DNA from: Hydractinia symbiolongicarpus
Taxonomy: Eukaryota; Cnidaria; Hydrozoa; Anthoathecata; Hydractiniidae
DNA: 64,000 bases
Reading direction: 5' to 3'
Assembly: GCF_029227915.1 (NCBI RefSeq)
Contig: NC_079881.1
Location: forward strand, 11,011,501 to 11,075,500
The notes beneath the pieces are model-generated. The model was not told the DNA's origin. It was given only the letters and a program-made list of their open reading frames with translations, and ran no database searches. The position numbers and the translations under genes are program-made. This document shows positions 43,744 through 56,537 of the stretch, one piece after another (positions within the stretch are counted from its first letter, which is position 1; the number at the start of each line of letters is the position of its first letter).

Positions 43744-44690
43744 TAAGATACATTCCGGGCACTAATAACCGTAACATTTATTATGAATAATGTTGTTTTG
43801 CATCCATAAGACGCTAACGTGCTCCATTCTTTTACTTACCCCTTTACTTAAAAGACGTTCCGCTTTCCCTTTTTAAGGAAAACTACAATAACAGACAGTG
43901 AAATCCTATCGAGAAATAATCGTCACAAGTTATTCAAGGTGGACGTGGCGGAAAATAGAAGTATTTTGTTATTTCTCAGAACTGAAATATTTTCCTCGAG
44001 CGAATACAAACCTCTAGCGTCTGTTAAGTCATTATTTCCAGTGTCCGCATTTTTTTCCGTCTTTATAATTTTTATAATATAATAATTTTTTAATGAACTT
44101 GTATTAGGACTTATATAAACAGATAACTCTAAAGTCCCAAACCCCTCTCCCCCCTCGCTGTTATTAGCCCCATCCGCCCCTCCCCCCGTTTATTAATTTT
44201 TTACTTTTAGTGACAGTACAAATCAATTTTAGGGAGCAAGCAAGCTTTATTTTTCAAATACTTTTGCAATCGAAAATGCTTATATCTATTTTCGAATGTT
44301 TGTTTCGAATGTTTAGTTTTTAAGAGAGTCTTCGGACCCCCTGCTTATTCCACCTTCCCTCCCACCCGTTTATTTTTACAGATATTTCGGACCCCGCTAA
44401 TTACCTCCCCCCTGCTATTGAGATTCGTTTTAAAAGGACTAATTCGCCCACATTGAGCAAAATATCGGAATTGTTTTTTATTTTTTTTATTTTGCGGGTG
44501 TTTGTTTCGAGTTTTATGTGCCGCTTACATATTTTACGACTTTGGGTGAATGAAATATGGTCAAAAAAAAGGAGACACAATGGATTTAACATTTTTCGAA
44601 GATATTAATGCATTTTACCACAACGAAAAGTTAGACAGTATTATTATTACTAGTCTATAAAGCCCGTGGAGAAATCTACTTAGGCAGAAG
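43744..44690. other. No gene recognised
   Basis: AT-rich host sequence with several C-rich runs (around 44140-44410). No credible open frame. Confidence 0.5.
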
Positions 44691-44699
44691 CACAATGGA

Positions 44700-45165
44700 A
44701 AAATAGGTTGTTTTAAGTTTTTTGATGACGACAGCAGTGCAGATACAAAAAAAAGTTGGCGAAATTTAGTTTATTTGTTGCCTATAATATATAGAGCTTA
44801 AACTGCTGATCAAGAAAATGTATATGATCATGCGCTTTTGATGAGCGGTTAATGAGATTTAAGGGTTCAAAAATTTTGCTGACGTCAGCAATAACCAGTC
44901 AAAACCTCAAAAAATTTTTTAGAAATTTGTATACCTGTTGCCTTCATTGTATAGATCTTAAAACGCTGATCACAAACATGTATAGGATCATGTACTTTGG
45001 ACAAACGGTTGCAGAGATATTAAAGTTTAAAGGTTTTTTGATGACGTCATCAACCCGTCCAGTCCGAAACGGATTTGGGGACCTAGGTTTGGGAAACTTA
45101 CCCAAATTGGTCCAAGGTGGTCCCAAGTTACCCACGCGGTGAAAAATCATTGACGTCACCAACTC
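44700..45165. repeat. ~165 bp diverged tandem units with GATGACGTCA
   Basis: Two and a part diverged units. Each holds a TTTTTTGATGACG(T/A)CA-like start, a TTGCCT..AT.TATAGA.CTTAAA block, GCTGATCA and a GGATCATG..CTTTTGA.. block. The right part (45050-45140) has ACCTAGGTTTGGGAAAC and a GGTCC-rich segment. Probably a dispersed repeat or MITE; no clean ends. Confidence 0.6.
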
Positions 45166-45386
45166 GTTTCAAGTTATTTAGCCTCAAAATTTTACGGGCA
45201 CTGTAATGTCTTCATTAATTTAACATAGGATATTGACGTTAAAGTAGTGTCTTTCAAATACACAAAAAACTACACCATTTTTTTAAGTAAAACCAAAGAG
45301 AATTTTATACCCTTGTTACGTTACACTTTTCTTACTTAAATAAATACAAAGAAAAAGAAGAAGAAAGGTAACTGTATTAAAATATT

Positions 45387-45692
45387 TTACATGTTTCTCA
45401 TGTCATAATAAACCCAATTTCTCTCCGTGTGTAGCAACTCGTCTTTTTCTTTTGCAACTGTGGATAGTTTTTCGCAGTCATGCAATCCAAGAATATTGAA
45501 ATTAAACGCTTTGCATTGAAGATCTTTTTTGCATTGTAAAAAACACTCTTCCAAGTTTGTCGCTTGTGATAAATCCAATTTAGGAGAACTCAATCGTTTA
45601 TCTACTTTTAGCATGTTATTGTTAAAGCCATTTATATTGCTCCCGCCGATTATCAAAACAACAAAAAACACAGCAAAATATTTTACCGCCAT
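45387..45692 (-). CDS. Small secreted PAN/apple-domain protein, 101 residues
   Basis: An N-terminal signal peptide (KYFAVFFVVLIIGGSNINGF) is followed by one PAN/apple-like domain. Four Cys fit the pattern (ECFLQCKKDLQCKAFNF...HDCEKL), with the typical NLEECFLQC helix and a C-terminal NWVYYDM strand. Such domains bind proteins or sugars outside the cell and are common in small cnidarian secreted proteins. It is a complete single-exon frame; whether other exons add domains is not visible. Confidence 0.75.
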   Translation of the reverse strand: MAVKYFAVFFVVLIIGGSNINGFNNNMLKVDKRLSSPKLDLSQATNLEECFLQCKKDLQCKAFNFNILGLHDCEKLSTVAKEKDELLHTERNWVYYDMRNM

Positions 45693-45729
45693 ATTTGATG
45701 CAAGTAGGACAAAATCCGTTAACTAAAAA

Positions 45730-46300
45730 AAATCCCAGCTCGACTTTTGACACTTTTTTCTATGCAAGCGTTTAACACGATATTTATCAAAAATTAAATT
45801 TACAATTTATCACTTATAGCTATTTTGTCAAACCAAACAGTCGGAAATGTGATTCATCCACGGTTTTGAATAAGTAGAATATTTTCACTCCATGAGAACT
45901 CATAAATAATAAAAAGTTGTATCGATATTTTAGTTGTTTCAAACTTATCGATGATTAAAAACCAAACGTGTGAAACTATACCCAACCTAGTTAACAGACA
46001 TCTTACTTGTTGTAAGAAATGATTGCAAGAGAGAAGAATGGGAACTAATGTTTTCGAGTGTGTCTTGTATACGCACATTTAAATTCCGCCTTTTTTTAAA
46101 GGAGGACGGAAATATATTTCGAATTTTAAGTTATTTTCAGGTTGCTCCAATTTTTCTTACAAATTGTGATTATAAAAGTTATTGTTGAGGGCAAATGTCA
46201 GAAAACGCGAGGTTTAATTCTCCCATGCAGGGCGATAAAAGTGATGTAAAATCTCCCACTTACAAAATGTCACATTATTTCAGTTTCTCTTAATAGTGCT
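45730..46300. other. No gene recognised
   Basis: AT-rich spacer upstream of the PAN gene, probably containing its promoter; no further signal. Confidence 0.4.
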
Positions 46301-46309
46301 GATGCAATA

Positions 46310-46545
46310 TTACCCCGTTGATGTTCTTTAATAACTTTCTTGCTGTATGGTTACGTTACTGAGTTTTTATATTTATCTATTAGAAACCTGAATTCCAAAC
46401 CTTCAGGTTCCATACCTCTCAGAAGCATTGGTATTTGCCATTATTTGAAACTATCCCTTAAATTTATAATCGGGTGATATAACTTTCATTAGGGTGATCC
46501 TTAGAACATGAAACTCACAACACAACTTTAATTTATCACGGATCA
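46310..46545. repeat. Diverged relative of the 22.8 kb TTAA element
   Basis: Shares ordered blocks with 22860-23110: TTTAATAACT, TTACTGAGTTT, TTTATCTATTAGA.ACCTG, TCAGAAGC.TTG.TATT and CCTTAGAAC.TGAAACT..CAACACAACTTT. The terminal GC-rich inverted repeats are missing here. Confidence 0.75.
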
Positions 46546-47049
46546 TGTGTTTTTTCCGCAACTAAATTTCGCGAAATATCTGTTTTTGTAAAACGCAAAA
46601 TATAATATCGACAGTGTTGCGAATTGTACGACCTAGTTTCCAGAGTACTGATTTCAGAACACAAATAGGACCTGGGAACGAAATTGGCAAAGTCAATAAG
46701 AGCTGACGCATAACAAAGCCAAAAAGGTAAAACGTATAGAATACACTTTATATGGAATTTATATCGCCTAAAAATATTCATATACTCGAATATACATAGA
46801 ATATACAGTACGAAGGTACTTAACTATAACAGAAATAAAACACGTAGTAAAAATATTGGCAACTGTTCATTGACACCTGTGGTGTAAGCGTTAGCTTTTC
46901 GAAGAATATTGCATAAGAAAACTATGCGAATAAGCGCTATAGAGTGGGTTTTATATTGAACTCGAGATAGCAGGGCGAGGTTGTTGGTTTCCAATGAAAG
47001 TAATAAAAGCACGTGACACTTAATTTACCATAAACGTCCTTTGACAATA

Positions 47050-47160
47050 CAGTGGAATCTCTCTATCTGGAACTAGGAAGAAAGGAAAATACCTTGGACG
47101 GACCACAAAGGGACCGAGACTTTTGAGATAGAGAGCAGGTGAGATAGAGAGATTCCTCTG
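47050..47160. mobile_element. 111 bp pogo-like MITE
   Basis: Near-perfect inverted ends CAGTGGAATCTCTCTATCT and AGATAGAGAGATTCCTCTG lie between TA duplications (47048-47049 and 47161-47162). The CAGTGGAA..CTCT.TAT ends are typical of pogo/Tigger members of the Tc1/mariner superfamily. No coding capacity. Confidence 0.85.
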
Positions 47161-47965
47161 TACGTCATTTATAAGATTCGTTTCCATTTGACTGCAATCT
47201 CTTATTTCGTCAAAGTTTGCGCACACGCTAAAGAAAAAAAATATATAGAGGAAAACGCAGTCAAATGGAAAGAAGCCTTTATTTCCTTTATTTACATAAT
47301 CTTTCGAGCAGTTGTTTAATGAAAGAATAAAAAAATTGAACATAGAAAATTTTTGCAACTACAACAAATACTACGAAATATCTGGGTTTTTGAAAACGGC
47401 GAACAAACTTCCAAACATTTTCAAAAATCGGGAAATTTAATCCGCAGAAAAAAAAAGAATTATAAATACCGATTTCACGCGAAATATAACGGTTATTAGA
47501 AAAGTCACTTTTACTGTCTTTCTGCCTGTTTGGGATAAATATTGATAAATTTTTTCTTCGTCCCTGAAAGTTTAATGCCCTTGAAATTCGCTACCCACTC
47601 GCAAAAATTAATTCCGCTGAAATGCAACAAAATTTTTACGCACGTCTATAAAAATACTTGAATTAACTCCAGACTACTATCATTAAGTCAAAGGTTTAAC
47701 AAAATTTTCGTCCCACAAAAGTATTCGTGACTCATAGGAAATTTTGTCGCTTTTGCCGACATTACTTTTTCTAAAATAGTAAGACGAAAAACGACAAAAA
47801 AGTCTTTCCTGGTCAGACTTCCGAAATGTTTAGACTTTAAGGCTATCAAATGAGCATTTTCGGTAGTAGATATCGTAAAACCAATATAAACATATACATA
47901 ATTTTTTTACAATTTCTATTTTTTCACCTAATATACCACATAATACTAAGACAATTCATTTTCAA

Positions 47966-50873
47966 CTACGTTTTTAAGTTTAAATTTTTTGACAGCTCTT
48001 CAAATACAGTCCAGGATAGCGCGGAAATTAAAGTACGGCGTAAACACCTCGGTACCATACCCCTTAAAAATCCAATAGTTCCGTGCTCAGCGTGAATAAT
48101 TTTTGCGCAATGGATTGTGTTCTGGTAGCGTGATGGGTAAAGTTGCATTTGTGTCTTGATAACATCTGCAGGGTGAGATACAACTGAAGCAAGTAGGCCG
48201 GCTACAACACCACATAAAAAGTGGGTTTTCACACCTGGTTCATCAATAAATCCTAAAAAAATAATTTGTTGATTATCACTGACCATCGTGGCTAAATAGT
48301 TTCTATGACGCTTGAAACGTCTGTGTTTGGGTTTCCCAGGTAGATTTTTCTTTTTGATAAACGTTACGAGTTGTCACAAATTTGAAATGTTTTGGGGTAC
48401 CAAAATACCAAATTTCCAAAAACAAGTGTAAAAATCCTTCAATATTTTGGGACACAAAAATTTAAAATCAAGGCTTTTCTAACATACATGCTGTTCAATG
48501 TGTTTTCCAAACTGGAAAGTAAAAAACAACAATCAAAAAGAAAAAAAAGAAATGTCAGCATAACAAGTTTGCAGATATTAAGAGGAATCAATATTCTTGG
48601 TCTTTTAGGTTATTTTAGAGGTTTTGGCAGAACCCTGCGTTGGAAGTTAAGGCGTAATAGTTGGTATAAGAATAGAAGTAATCAGAAAATATATATTAAT
48701 AATTGGCAATTATTTCTAATCGTGTCTTTGATAGTTTTACAAAAAATGTGCTATATAGCTGCAGTCATGCGTTAACACAGTTCAAAGAAAACATTCGGGC
48801 AGTAAAAAAAAAAAAAAAATACTTTCTCGTTTGGTTAAAAAAATAATAATAAAAATTTGCATGGTAAAGGCAATCTTGCATGCTTTTTAAAACCTCTTTA
48901 AAATATATGTATAAATATAAATACATATTTTCTAAACTAACCTTGGGAAGCTATTTTCTTTCCTTGTGAGTAAAACATCAAATACAACCCCGAGAAGGGT
49001 GCGTCTCTTGCGATGGTAGCAGAGAATCCACTGTACAAGCCACTCAGCCCTTCCACACGCCAAATTAATCTTAAAGCTTGTGGAACAGATGTGTAATTGA
49101 ACTGACCACTCTAAAAATTCAAATCAGTATAATTTTGCTCAAATGGATCAGTGCTAATCCATTGCAAAAAAACATAAAAATAAATGTTAACCTCAAATCT
49201 GGATTTGATGACAGTAACAGGTAACAATATCGCACCAACAAATGCTCTTGATGTAAAACCAAGCGCCAAATTTTCGTAGAATGTTGTTTCATGACTAAAA
49301 GAGAATCCATGAAGATAATAAAATTAGTATAAATAAAAATAGCACACATATAGGACAGATTTTTGATTGCAAACTCAATTTTTTCATACTAAAAAATTAT
49401 GTATACACCACAAATGCACTTGTGGTAGCAAAAAAGTTTAGAACAATTTCAACATCCTCGATGGAAGAAAATATGTGATCATATATAATAATGAAGGTCT
49501 CAGCATGTTGATGTCAGGCAACAGGGATCACTCTAGTACACAATGCTCATAGTCATGTGATCTGATGGTGATAGACCATGCAGATGTTGTTGTGATGGTA
49601 ACAGGCATTATCTTACATATAATTTTTGTGAATAATCCCTCGGAAAATCAGTTGAGTCATTCTTTGTTTAGTCGGTTAAAATGTTGGTAAAAAATTGTAG
49701 TCTGTAAAAATATTATTTACCAAAAGTAACTTTTCGTTATTTAAATTTCGGAAAATTAATGGAAACCTTTTTTCAAGCTAAGCCAAGCACTATTTGAAAC
49801 TAAAATTCCCTTTTTCATATCACAATTTCAACTTAAATGAAACCTAAAAATAAATTTTCTTATTTGCGCTAAAAATAAAAAATAAAAAATTGGCTAACAA
49901 AATTATAGGCAAATAAGTTGGACAATAAAAAATTTTAGTTGTCAAGAAGTATTAGCCACTAACGCACAATTTTTTGACTTTTAAAAAAGACTTTTTTACC
50001 AATAAGGTAGTCATTATATTCAATTTTAAATATTTACTTTGAAAAATAGTTACTATCAAGAAAGATTTGTGCTATCAGCTTACCTGAAAAAACTTTTCAA
50101 AAAGTTTAGTGTGCTAAAATACATTCCAACACCAGGAACTGTTCTGTACAAAGACTAAAAAAAAGGTATAAATTCACAATAGGAAAGGTACAGTAGATAA
50201 AAGTATCTTGTTACTTATAATACCTTACTTATTTTCATAAAAGAATTTTTTTGGTGATTTACAAATGACTAAATGTTAGGAACAAGTTTATGAGCATTTT
50301 TCGTGAATCCTGATACACTTTTAACTCGGATACCTTTCTCCCCCAGCATACGTACTCCCTTTGAAGACTCCTCCCCCTTGCATGCTTTTGGACTACTCCC
50401 TTACCCCTACAGATCATACATACTTTTGAATGACCCCATAGTGGAATTTTATGTAAAATTTTCACACAGATTTATTTTTACGAATGTGCAGATTGGCCAA
50501 AAATGGCAAAAAGTTAAATTTGCTAAAATTAATTTCTCCAATAATCTTGTTATAGAAAAAAACTTACAGGGATAACCCCTCTCCACAAACCAGGAACTTT
50601 TTCAGTACGGATAACATTATACACGATACTAATCATATTGCTTTGACTAAAAACAAAAACATTGGTTTGTTTACAAAAAAGTGCATACAGTATATGTAAC
50701 TAAAAAAACAAATTATAAATAAAAATGTCAACAAACCTGCTCTTCTTTTGCAACACAGAAATTGGTGATGCCATTTGTAACCTTGTCTTCAACAAGTCTA
50801 ACGGTTGAAATAAAACACACGAGAGTGTTCCACTAAGTGAACCAGCAAGAAAAGATTTTATACAGGAGGATTG
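47966..50873 (-). CDS. SLC25A38: Mitochondrial carrier, SLC25A38-like, six visible exons
   Basis: Minus-strand exons at 50737-50873, 50568-50646, 50084-50154, 49192-49294, 48942-49110 and 47966-48252 have consistent GT/AG borders. They read through all three carrier repeats: [12 protein letters not shown] (Px[D/E]xx[K/R]), [12 protein letters not shown], and [12 protein letters not shown] with the [17 protein letters not shown] tail. The last repeat and [13 protein letters not shown] fit SLC25A38, the inner-membrane glycine carrier needed for haem synthesis. A short first exon with the start codon must lie further upstream and was not found. It appears intact in what is visible. Confidence 0.88.
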
Positions 50874-51205
50874 CTATATAAAAAAAAAGGTTTATTAAGC
50901 AATGTCGCAAATATATATCCAGTGTTGGAGGTTAATTTAGCACTCAAAAAGGCTCAATTGGCTGGTAAATAAAGTAAAAAAAAAGTTTGCAGCATGAAAA
51001 TTTAGTATGTACCTAAACACACACAAAATAATCATAACTTATATATTATATATTTAAACCTATTTAGCCAATTTTTATTAAATTACAATTAAACTAATAT
51101 ACAAGGGTTAAAGTGTTTAAACTTGGGGACTTTTTCTACAAGCCTATTACAAATTTTAAATTTTTTGTCTGCAACTGATTCCAATACAATTTTTGCATCA
51201 GTCCT

Positions 51206-52665
51206 CAGCGCTAAAAATAACGGCCGGTCAACGGTCACTGACCGCCAAATTTTATTAATTGACCGTCAGAATCACGTTACGAGCGGTCAGACTGACCGGC
51301 GATCGATTCCTTGCTTCGCAAAAAAAAATTATTTATCTACTATTAAGAATAGATAATAATCTAAATATCTCGCTTCACATTTATTTACAATTGATTCATA
51401 CACATTTTTTCATATAGACAATGGAGCAGCGTTTTCAATCACGCACCAAAAACATTTTAGTCACTTCAATAACCTGGAATGTCTGTAATGTTTGTATAAA
51501 GTAACTATTTGCTATACTAAAAATCAAAGAAAAAAATGACTTAAAGTTCAGAATTTGAATGAAAAACATGGGGGTTTAAAAATGAATTATTTTTAGAAAT
51601 TGAATACGTTACATTGCGTAATAACACCTGTTGTTCTTTTTGAATGTTACTGGCTTTTTATGTTTCGAGATGAATTCATTAGGTTGTATATTGCAGAAGT
51701 CGTCGGTGGCATGCTTCGAAAATGCTTGTCACAGGCACAGCTTAACATGAAGCAAAACTGTACAAAAGACTCAATTGTTAGAGTCTTCGCAGAACATCTC
51801 TTCTCACAAAACCGAGGGCAGGGCTGACTTATTGTCTGCTGTGTCGTGTGGGAGACAGAACTTCTGGACTTCTTTTTAATACGATATACATTTTTTTCCG
51901 ATTATTATTGCTAAACATATTTGATTTCTCTTTTTTCTTTTAAAAAGATTTTTTAAACTTTATTCAACATGTTTTTTCTTTGGTATTACATTACAAGAAC
52001 ATTCGTCCGAAAGCTGTGTTAAGTACAGGACACCTAACCTCTCCCATGTTCTGGTTATATTTAACTTGCAGGGGTGCGCACTCTTCTCGCAGTATTCTCT
52101 GTGACGATGAAGGTCGGACTTACTTGTGGCATGGTTCCAAATGGTCTTCCGTCTTTCGTTTGAGTCTCAGTGTAATGCACCAGCCGAGCATAAGAGTGTC
52201 AGCATGAAGGAAAGGGGCCAACTTTAACGTTCTCTATACCTTACATTCTTCACAAAAACACCGACCGTTTTTGATTGTGGCATTCATTCCAATTTCACAA
52301 CAAAATAACGCCAGCAATTTTTTGCCGAAGCAACTGCGGTATCTTCGTGTTTTACGTCGGCAGTGCCGAATGCGACACTAACATGTGCAACCTAGTTCCC
52401 AGGCAGCTTGCTTTTATGAGCGCGGCGGAAGCAAAGTTGACTAATTATCGTTCATTGTGTATTCACTTGACAAAGTACACCAACCTGAAGGTAGGTCAAT
52501 GGGGAGGCATAAGAATAATTTAAAACATCAATGTGGAATAAATATAACCGTTTCGCAAGGAATCACATATATTTTTGACCGCTTAAAAATTCAATTTGAC
52601 TAGCCATTTTGGATCTCCGACGGTCAGTATGACCGGCAGTGATCAAATATTTATTTTAAGCGCTG
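51206..52665. mobile_element. 1.46 kb inverted-repeat element with GTCCT flanks
   Basis: Left end CAGCGCTAAAAATAA and right end TTATTTTAAGCGCTG are inverted, and inner GACCGGC/GGTCAGT blocks (51222-51305 and 52615-52640) are mirrored too. GTCCT directly precedes the left end and follows the right end. Short open frames inside (51600-51827, 51980-52207, 52275-52523) match nothing I know and may be the decayed remains of a transposase. Confidence 0.6.
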
Positions 52666-53329
52666 GTCCTATGTTATACATTATTTTCATTCACAAACGA
52701 CCTGTAAAATGTTGTGGAATTTCTTGGTGAAAAATCAGTAATTGTGAAAAAAATGATGATGATATCAAAATATCAATGAAGGCACCAAATTTTCTTTATC
52801 TTATTATGGGTTATGTGCATGCAAATTATCCAATGTCCATAAAGTGGATCGGAAAACCTGTCTAATTATGTGCAACTTGAGGTTTAATTAGGGGACTAAG
52901 AAGGTATACTATTGCAATTAATTGTAAAATAGGCACAAATACAGCATGGATCAAATCTACGTTCTTTATGGAAATGCCTGACCCAATTCTGTTGAAAATA
53001 TTTGGTCAGGCATTGTGGTCCCTGTGAGTAGCTTTGTTATAATAAGTATGGGGGATTATGCATTTCCTAAATAAGCAACACAACCTAATTAGGTAATGTC
53101 CTTGTACAGTACAGTCTGAATGTAATCTACCGCGGATGCGAAATTCGCATGAATAGTTACATAGAACAATAACATTGTGATAGCTTTTGTTTTTATAAGA
53201 AAATAATTGCCTCGCTGATAAACAATGACCCCACGCGATCAATTGTTTAATCACAATAGGTTGCAAGATCAATTTTAGCAATCTATTTTGCACGAACTCT
53301 TTCGAAAATTTTAATTGCAGTATTCAAAT
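52666..53329. other. No gene recognised
   Basis: AT-rich spacer, possibly part of intron 1 of the carrier gene. Confidence 0.4.
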
Positions 53330-53840
53330 ATAAAAGTTTAGATAGAAATGTTTTTTAAGATCACATTTTAAAAGTTTGAAAACAAAAATCGGCGATAGAA
53401 ATGTTTATTAAGATCGCATTTTAAAAGTTTAAAAACGAAAAGCGGCGATAGAAAAGATTTTTTAGATCGCATTTTAAAATTTTATAAGCAAAAAGCGGCG
53501 ATAGAAAAGATTTTTTAGATCGCATTTTAAAAGTTTAAAAACGAAAAGTGGCGATAGAAAGGATTTTTTAGATCGCGTTTTAAAAGTTTATAAACGAAAA
53601 TCGGTGATAGAAAAGATTTTTTAGATCGCATTTTAAAAGTTTATAAGCCAAAAGCGGCGATAGAATAGATTTTTTAGATCACATTTAAAAAGTTTAAAAA
53701 CAAAAAGTGGCGATAGAAAGGATTTTTTAGATCGCGTTTTAAAAGTTTAAAAAAGAGGAACGGCAATAGAAATGTTTGTTTTTTTAAATTGCATTTTAAA
53801 AGTTTAAAAATGAAAAGCGGCGATAGAAATGTTTTTATTT
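53330..53840. repeat. ~54 bp satellite, reverse orientation of the 5.3 kb array
   Basis: About nine monomers with TTTTAAAAGTTTAAAAACGAAAA, GCGGCGATAGAAA and TTTTTTAGATCGCA, reverse complements of the 5255-5650 units. More diverged between monomers than the first array. Confidence 0.88.
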
Positions 53841-55110
53841 GTTTCAATAAAAAAGTATGCGGAAGGATTATTACGTTGTTTGTTCAGAAGGAAATGTTTT
53901 CATCGAGAAATGTAGATATTGCATTTATTTCAGAATTTACAAAAATAAACGGTAGTTGTATTCTTTTAATAAAAAAACTTTCAAGTCATTTAATAGTTGT
54001 GAACAATGCTTCTCATATGTTTTTTTTAAATTAAACGCTGGAATCTTTTTAAGTAATTAAATCAACAATACATTCTTGTGCAATGTATTACTTCGCGAAA
54101 GATTTTTATTATTTAATTACTAATAGGGAATAGCTTATCAATACATTTACACAATGCATCTCGCTATTAGAAGAAATATAATTGCTCCAATATTTTTTTG
54201 GGAGCGCATTGTTTTTTAACACGCAAATAACCCTTAAGGGATTTAATTATAACAAAAGACAAACGACTGCCACTGAAATAACTAGCTAATCTGCTTTAAA
54301 AAAAGATTGTATCTCAAAATGCCATACCATCTCAGTTGTTCTTTTCAGTACTGAAGTCATGTTATATTTCTGTGGATAAATTCTGCTTTCACTATTTTGG
54401 TTGCACAGCATCTCTTTAAACTTGCAACATAAACAAGAATATCCCATGTAAAGTAAAATGAAAGCTAACTATGCTCTTTTGGTGAAATTGGAAGAGCGTT
54501 ATTTTGAAAGGATGCTGTTTCGGTAGCTAAGTCTCAAAATTCCAGGGTGGGTCGTCTTTACCTTCAACTACGGCAGTCATTTCCAAAAACAGTGTGGTTT
54601 CCTAAAATGTTTCGATGTTTTAATAACAGTAACCAGCAGCCTATGTTCGCAATTTCAGTAAGCTAAACGACACTTGGTTGATAGCAGTACTAGTTCAAAC
54701 CGGCGATAAATCTTGTTTAGTCATTTGATTTGATCAAGTGTGGCATAAAGGAGGAAATTCTTTGCAAGACCAAATATGCTTTTTAGTTTCCCAAATATGT
54801 AGGGGTCTCGATTTTCCAAATTTACAAAAAAATCTCGCTTAACTCCGAAGGCTTGTGTAAATCCATTCTCGTCCGCAGGAGCACTTTCTTTAGAAATTTA
54901 TTTCAAAAAGCTCTGGGGACAAGAATAATGTACAACCTCTTCTCCAGGCCTAAAATGTTTTAAATAAAAACAATTCAATGAACTTCAAACTTAACAAAAA
55001 TAAATAGTTTTAAGCCCTAAATAAATAAAGTTCTAGTGCCTGTTGTCTCTTTTTTATATCAAGACGACTAGGAAGAACATGTTCGTCTCGACGTCCAAAA
55101 GGTTATAAAC
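53840..55110. other. No gene recognised
   Basis: AT-rich host sequence between the satellite and the Polinton relic; open frames here lack signatures. Confidence 0.4.
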
Positions 55111-55624
55111 AGAGAATATATAATCTTTGTTCTGGCGCGTCTACACACGAAAGTGCCATTAGAAAAGTCAATTTTAAGAATCCCTCAACGCAAACGGATG
55201 GTCCGTACTGCGGACCTTTTGTATAGATGGCGCAAGCAGCGGATTTAGAGGTGTATTGAAGTCGCTTAGTAGGAGAAATTACGCACATGATGGAAACATG
55301 ATTATAGGCCAAGATACCAGAGAGATTAGAGGTGTGTTGGAAGAGAAGATACGGGTGAGGTCATTGGTAAAGACAAGGTTTTGAATCCTTTAGGGGAAGA
55401 CAGATAGGGGTCTCGAAAGCACAAGTGAGCATATCTACCCAAGAATGTAAACGTCGGTTTTTGCCATTCATTGTAATCACCCTTCCCCTAACCCTCCCAC
55501 TCTTGTATAAGTACAAGTCGAACGGAGGAGAGTGCCTTCATATCACAAAGCTTAAATATCAAGACCTATAAGTTCCATCAGGACCATAACGACTTACCTT
55601 AACGATCCAGTCAGTGTTCGTTTA

Positions 55625-56000
55625 ATGGGGCAAGCAAGAGTTGGAGATCTGGAAGATCTAGGTCAATTTCGCAACGCATTGTGCAACAACAGTTCTACGT
55701 TAATCAACAGGGATTGCTGGCAACAAGTTGTTGGGGATTATGCCTTGTTCATCATGCCTACAATTCAAGGTCTAACTTCGGAAGGTTTGACCAAACTTAG
55801 CGAGTCTATAAGACTTGCTAAGTTTGTATGCAGCTTTATTATTTGGGTCACAAGCGCAGGCAAAAGCCTCCTTGATTAGTTTTGGTCCAGACAACTACAC
55901 AACAAGACAAAAACCACTACAAAACTCTGAAAGTATGGTCGATGTGGAAATAAGAGTACGGCTTTGCAAAAGATGCTGTAGTACTGCTGTAGTAAGTTGA
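55625..56000 (+). other. Unassigned open frames in the relic
   Basis: Overlapping short frames (84 and 61 codons) in different registers, probably one decayed gene. The segment IQGLTSEGLTKLSESIRLAKF is helical. No family recognised. Confidence 0.3.
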
Positions 56001-56045
56001 AGCCGTATGAATTATCAATTATATATTGCTCAGAGCAGTACATTT

Positions 56046-56223
56046 GAATAAAAATACCATTGCACGGTTATTTTTAAATGCCGTCTAAGAAATAGGTGGA
56101 TGTCCAGAGAAAGTGAGGAGTGATTGTGGTACTGAAAATGTAACTCTAGCTACTATTCAATGTTATTTGCGTCGCAATCACGGTGATAAGAATGCAGGTA
56201 CAAAGTCGCATATGTACGGTCCT
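56046..56223 (+). pseudogene. Integrase core fragment (rve-like)
   Basis: The plus-strand frame contains GGCPEKVRSDCGTENVTLAT and IQCYLRRNHGDKNAGTKSHM, with an in-frame TAA a few codons upstream. The RSDCGTEN stretch matches the second-aspartate region of an integrase fold (D-x-G-T-E-N) found in cnidarian transposon integrases. It is not of the same subfamily as the Polinton integrase at 37589-38572. Only a fragment remains. Confidence 0.55.
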
Positions 56224-56291
56224 TAAAATATTATTATTAATATTATTAGATTAACTTCTGTTTGTGTTCCTTCTTTTTTAGAGTTAGAGAT

Positions 56292-56390
56292 ACCATTTTG
56301 AAAAAGATTTTCACCATTTTGAACAAGATTTTCTCCATTTTGAAAAATATTTTCACTATTTTAAAAAATATTTTTACCATTTGAAAGAGA
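56292..56390 (+). repeat. ~24 bp CCATTTTGAAAAAGATTTTCA tandem repeat
   Basis: Four to five units with substitutions, directly before the Penelope-like relic. Confidence 0.75.
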
Positions 56391-56537
56391 TATTCACTTA
56401 TTTCGGGAAAAATGTTTTGCACCTATCGGCTTCCGTAATGATCAGAATTGAAACTTATCAAAAGGTACAAGGGAGATGATGATACGTTTTTGTTAGAAAA
56501 GAAGTTATTACGTGCAGATGTAATGACCGTAAACTCA

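Noticed and set aside
48392-48775. 127-codon plus-strand frame
   Set aside because: Antisense within an SLC25A38 intron, low complexity and Lys/Asn-rich, no homology recognised.
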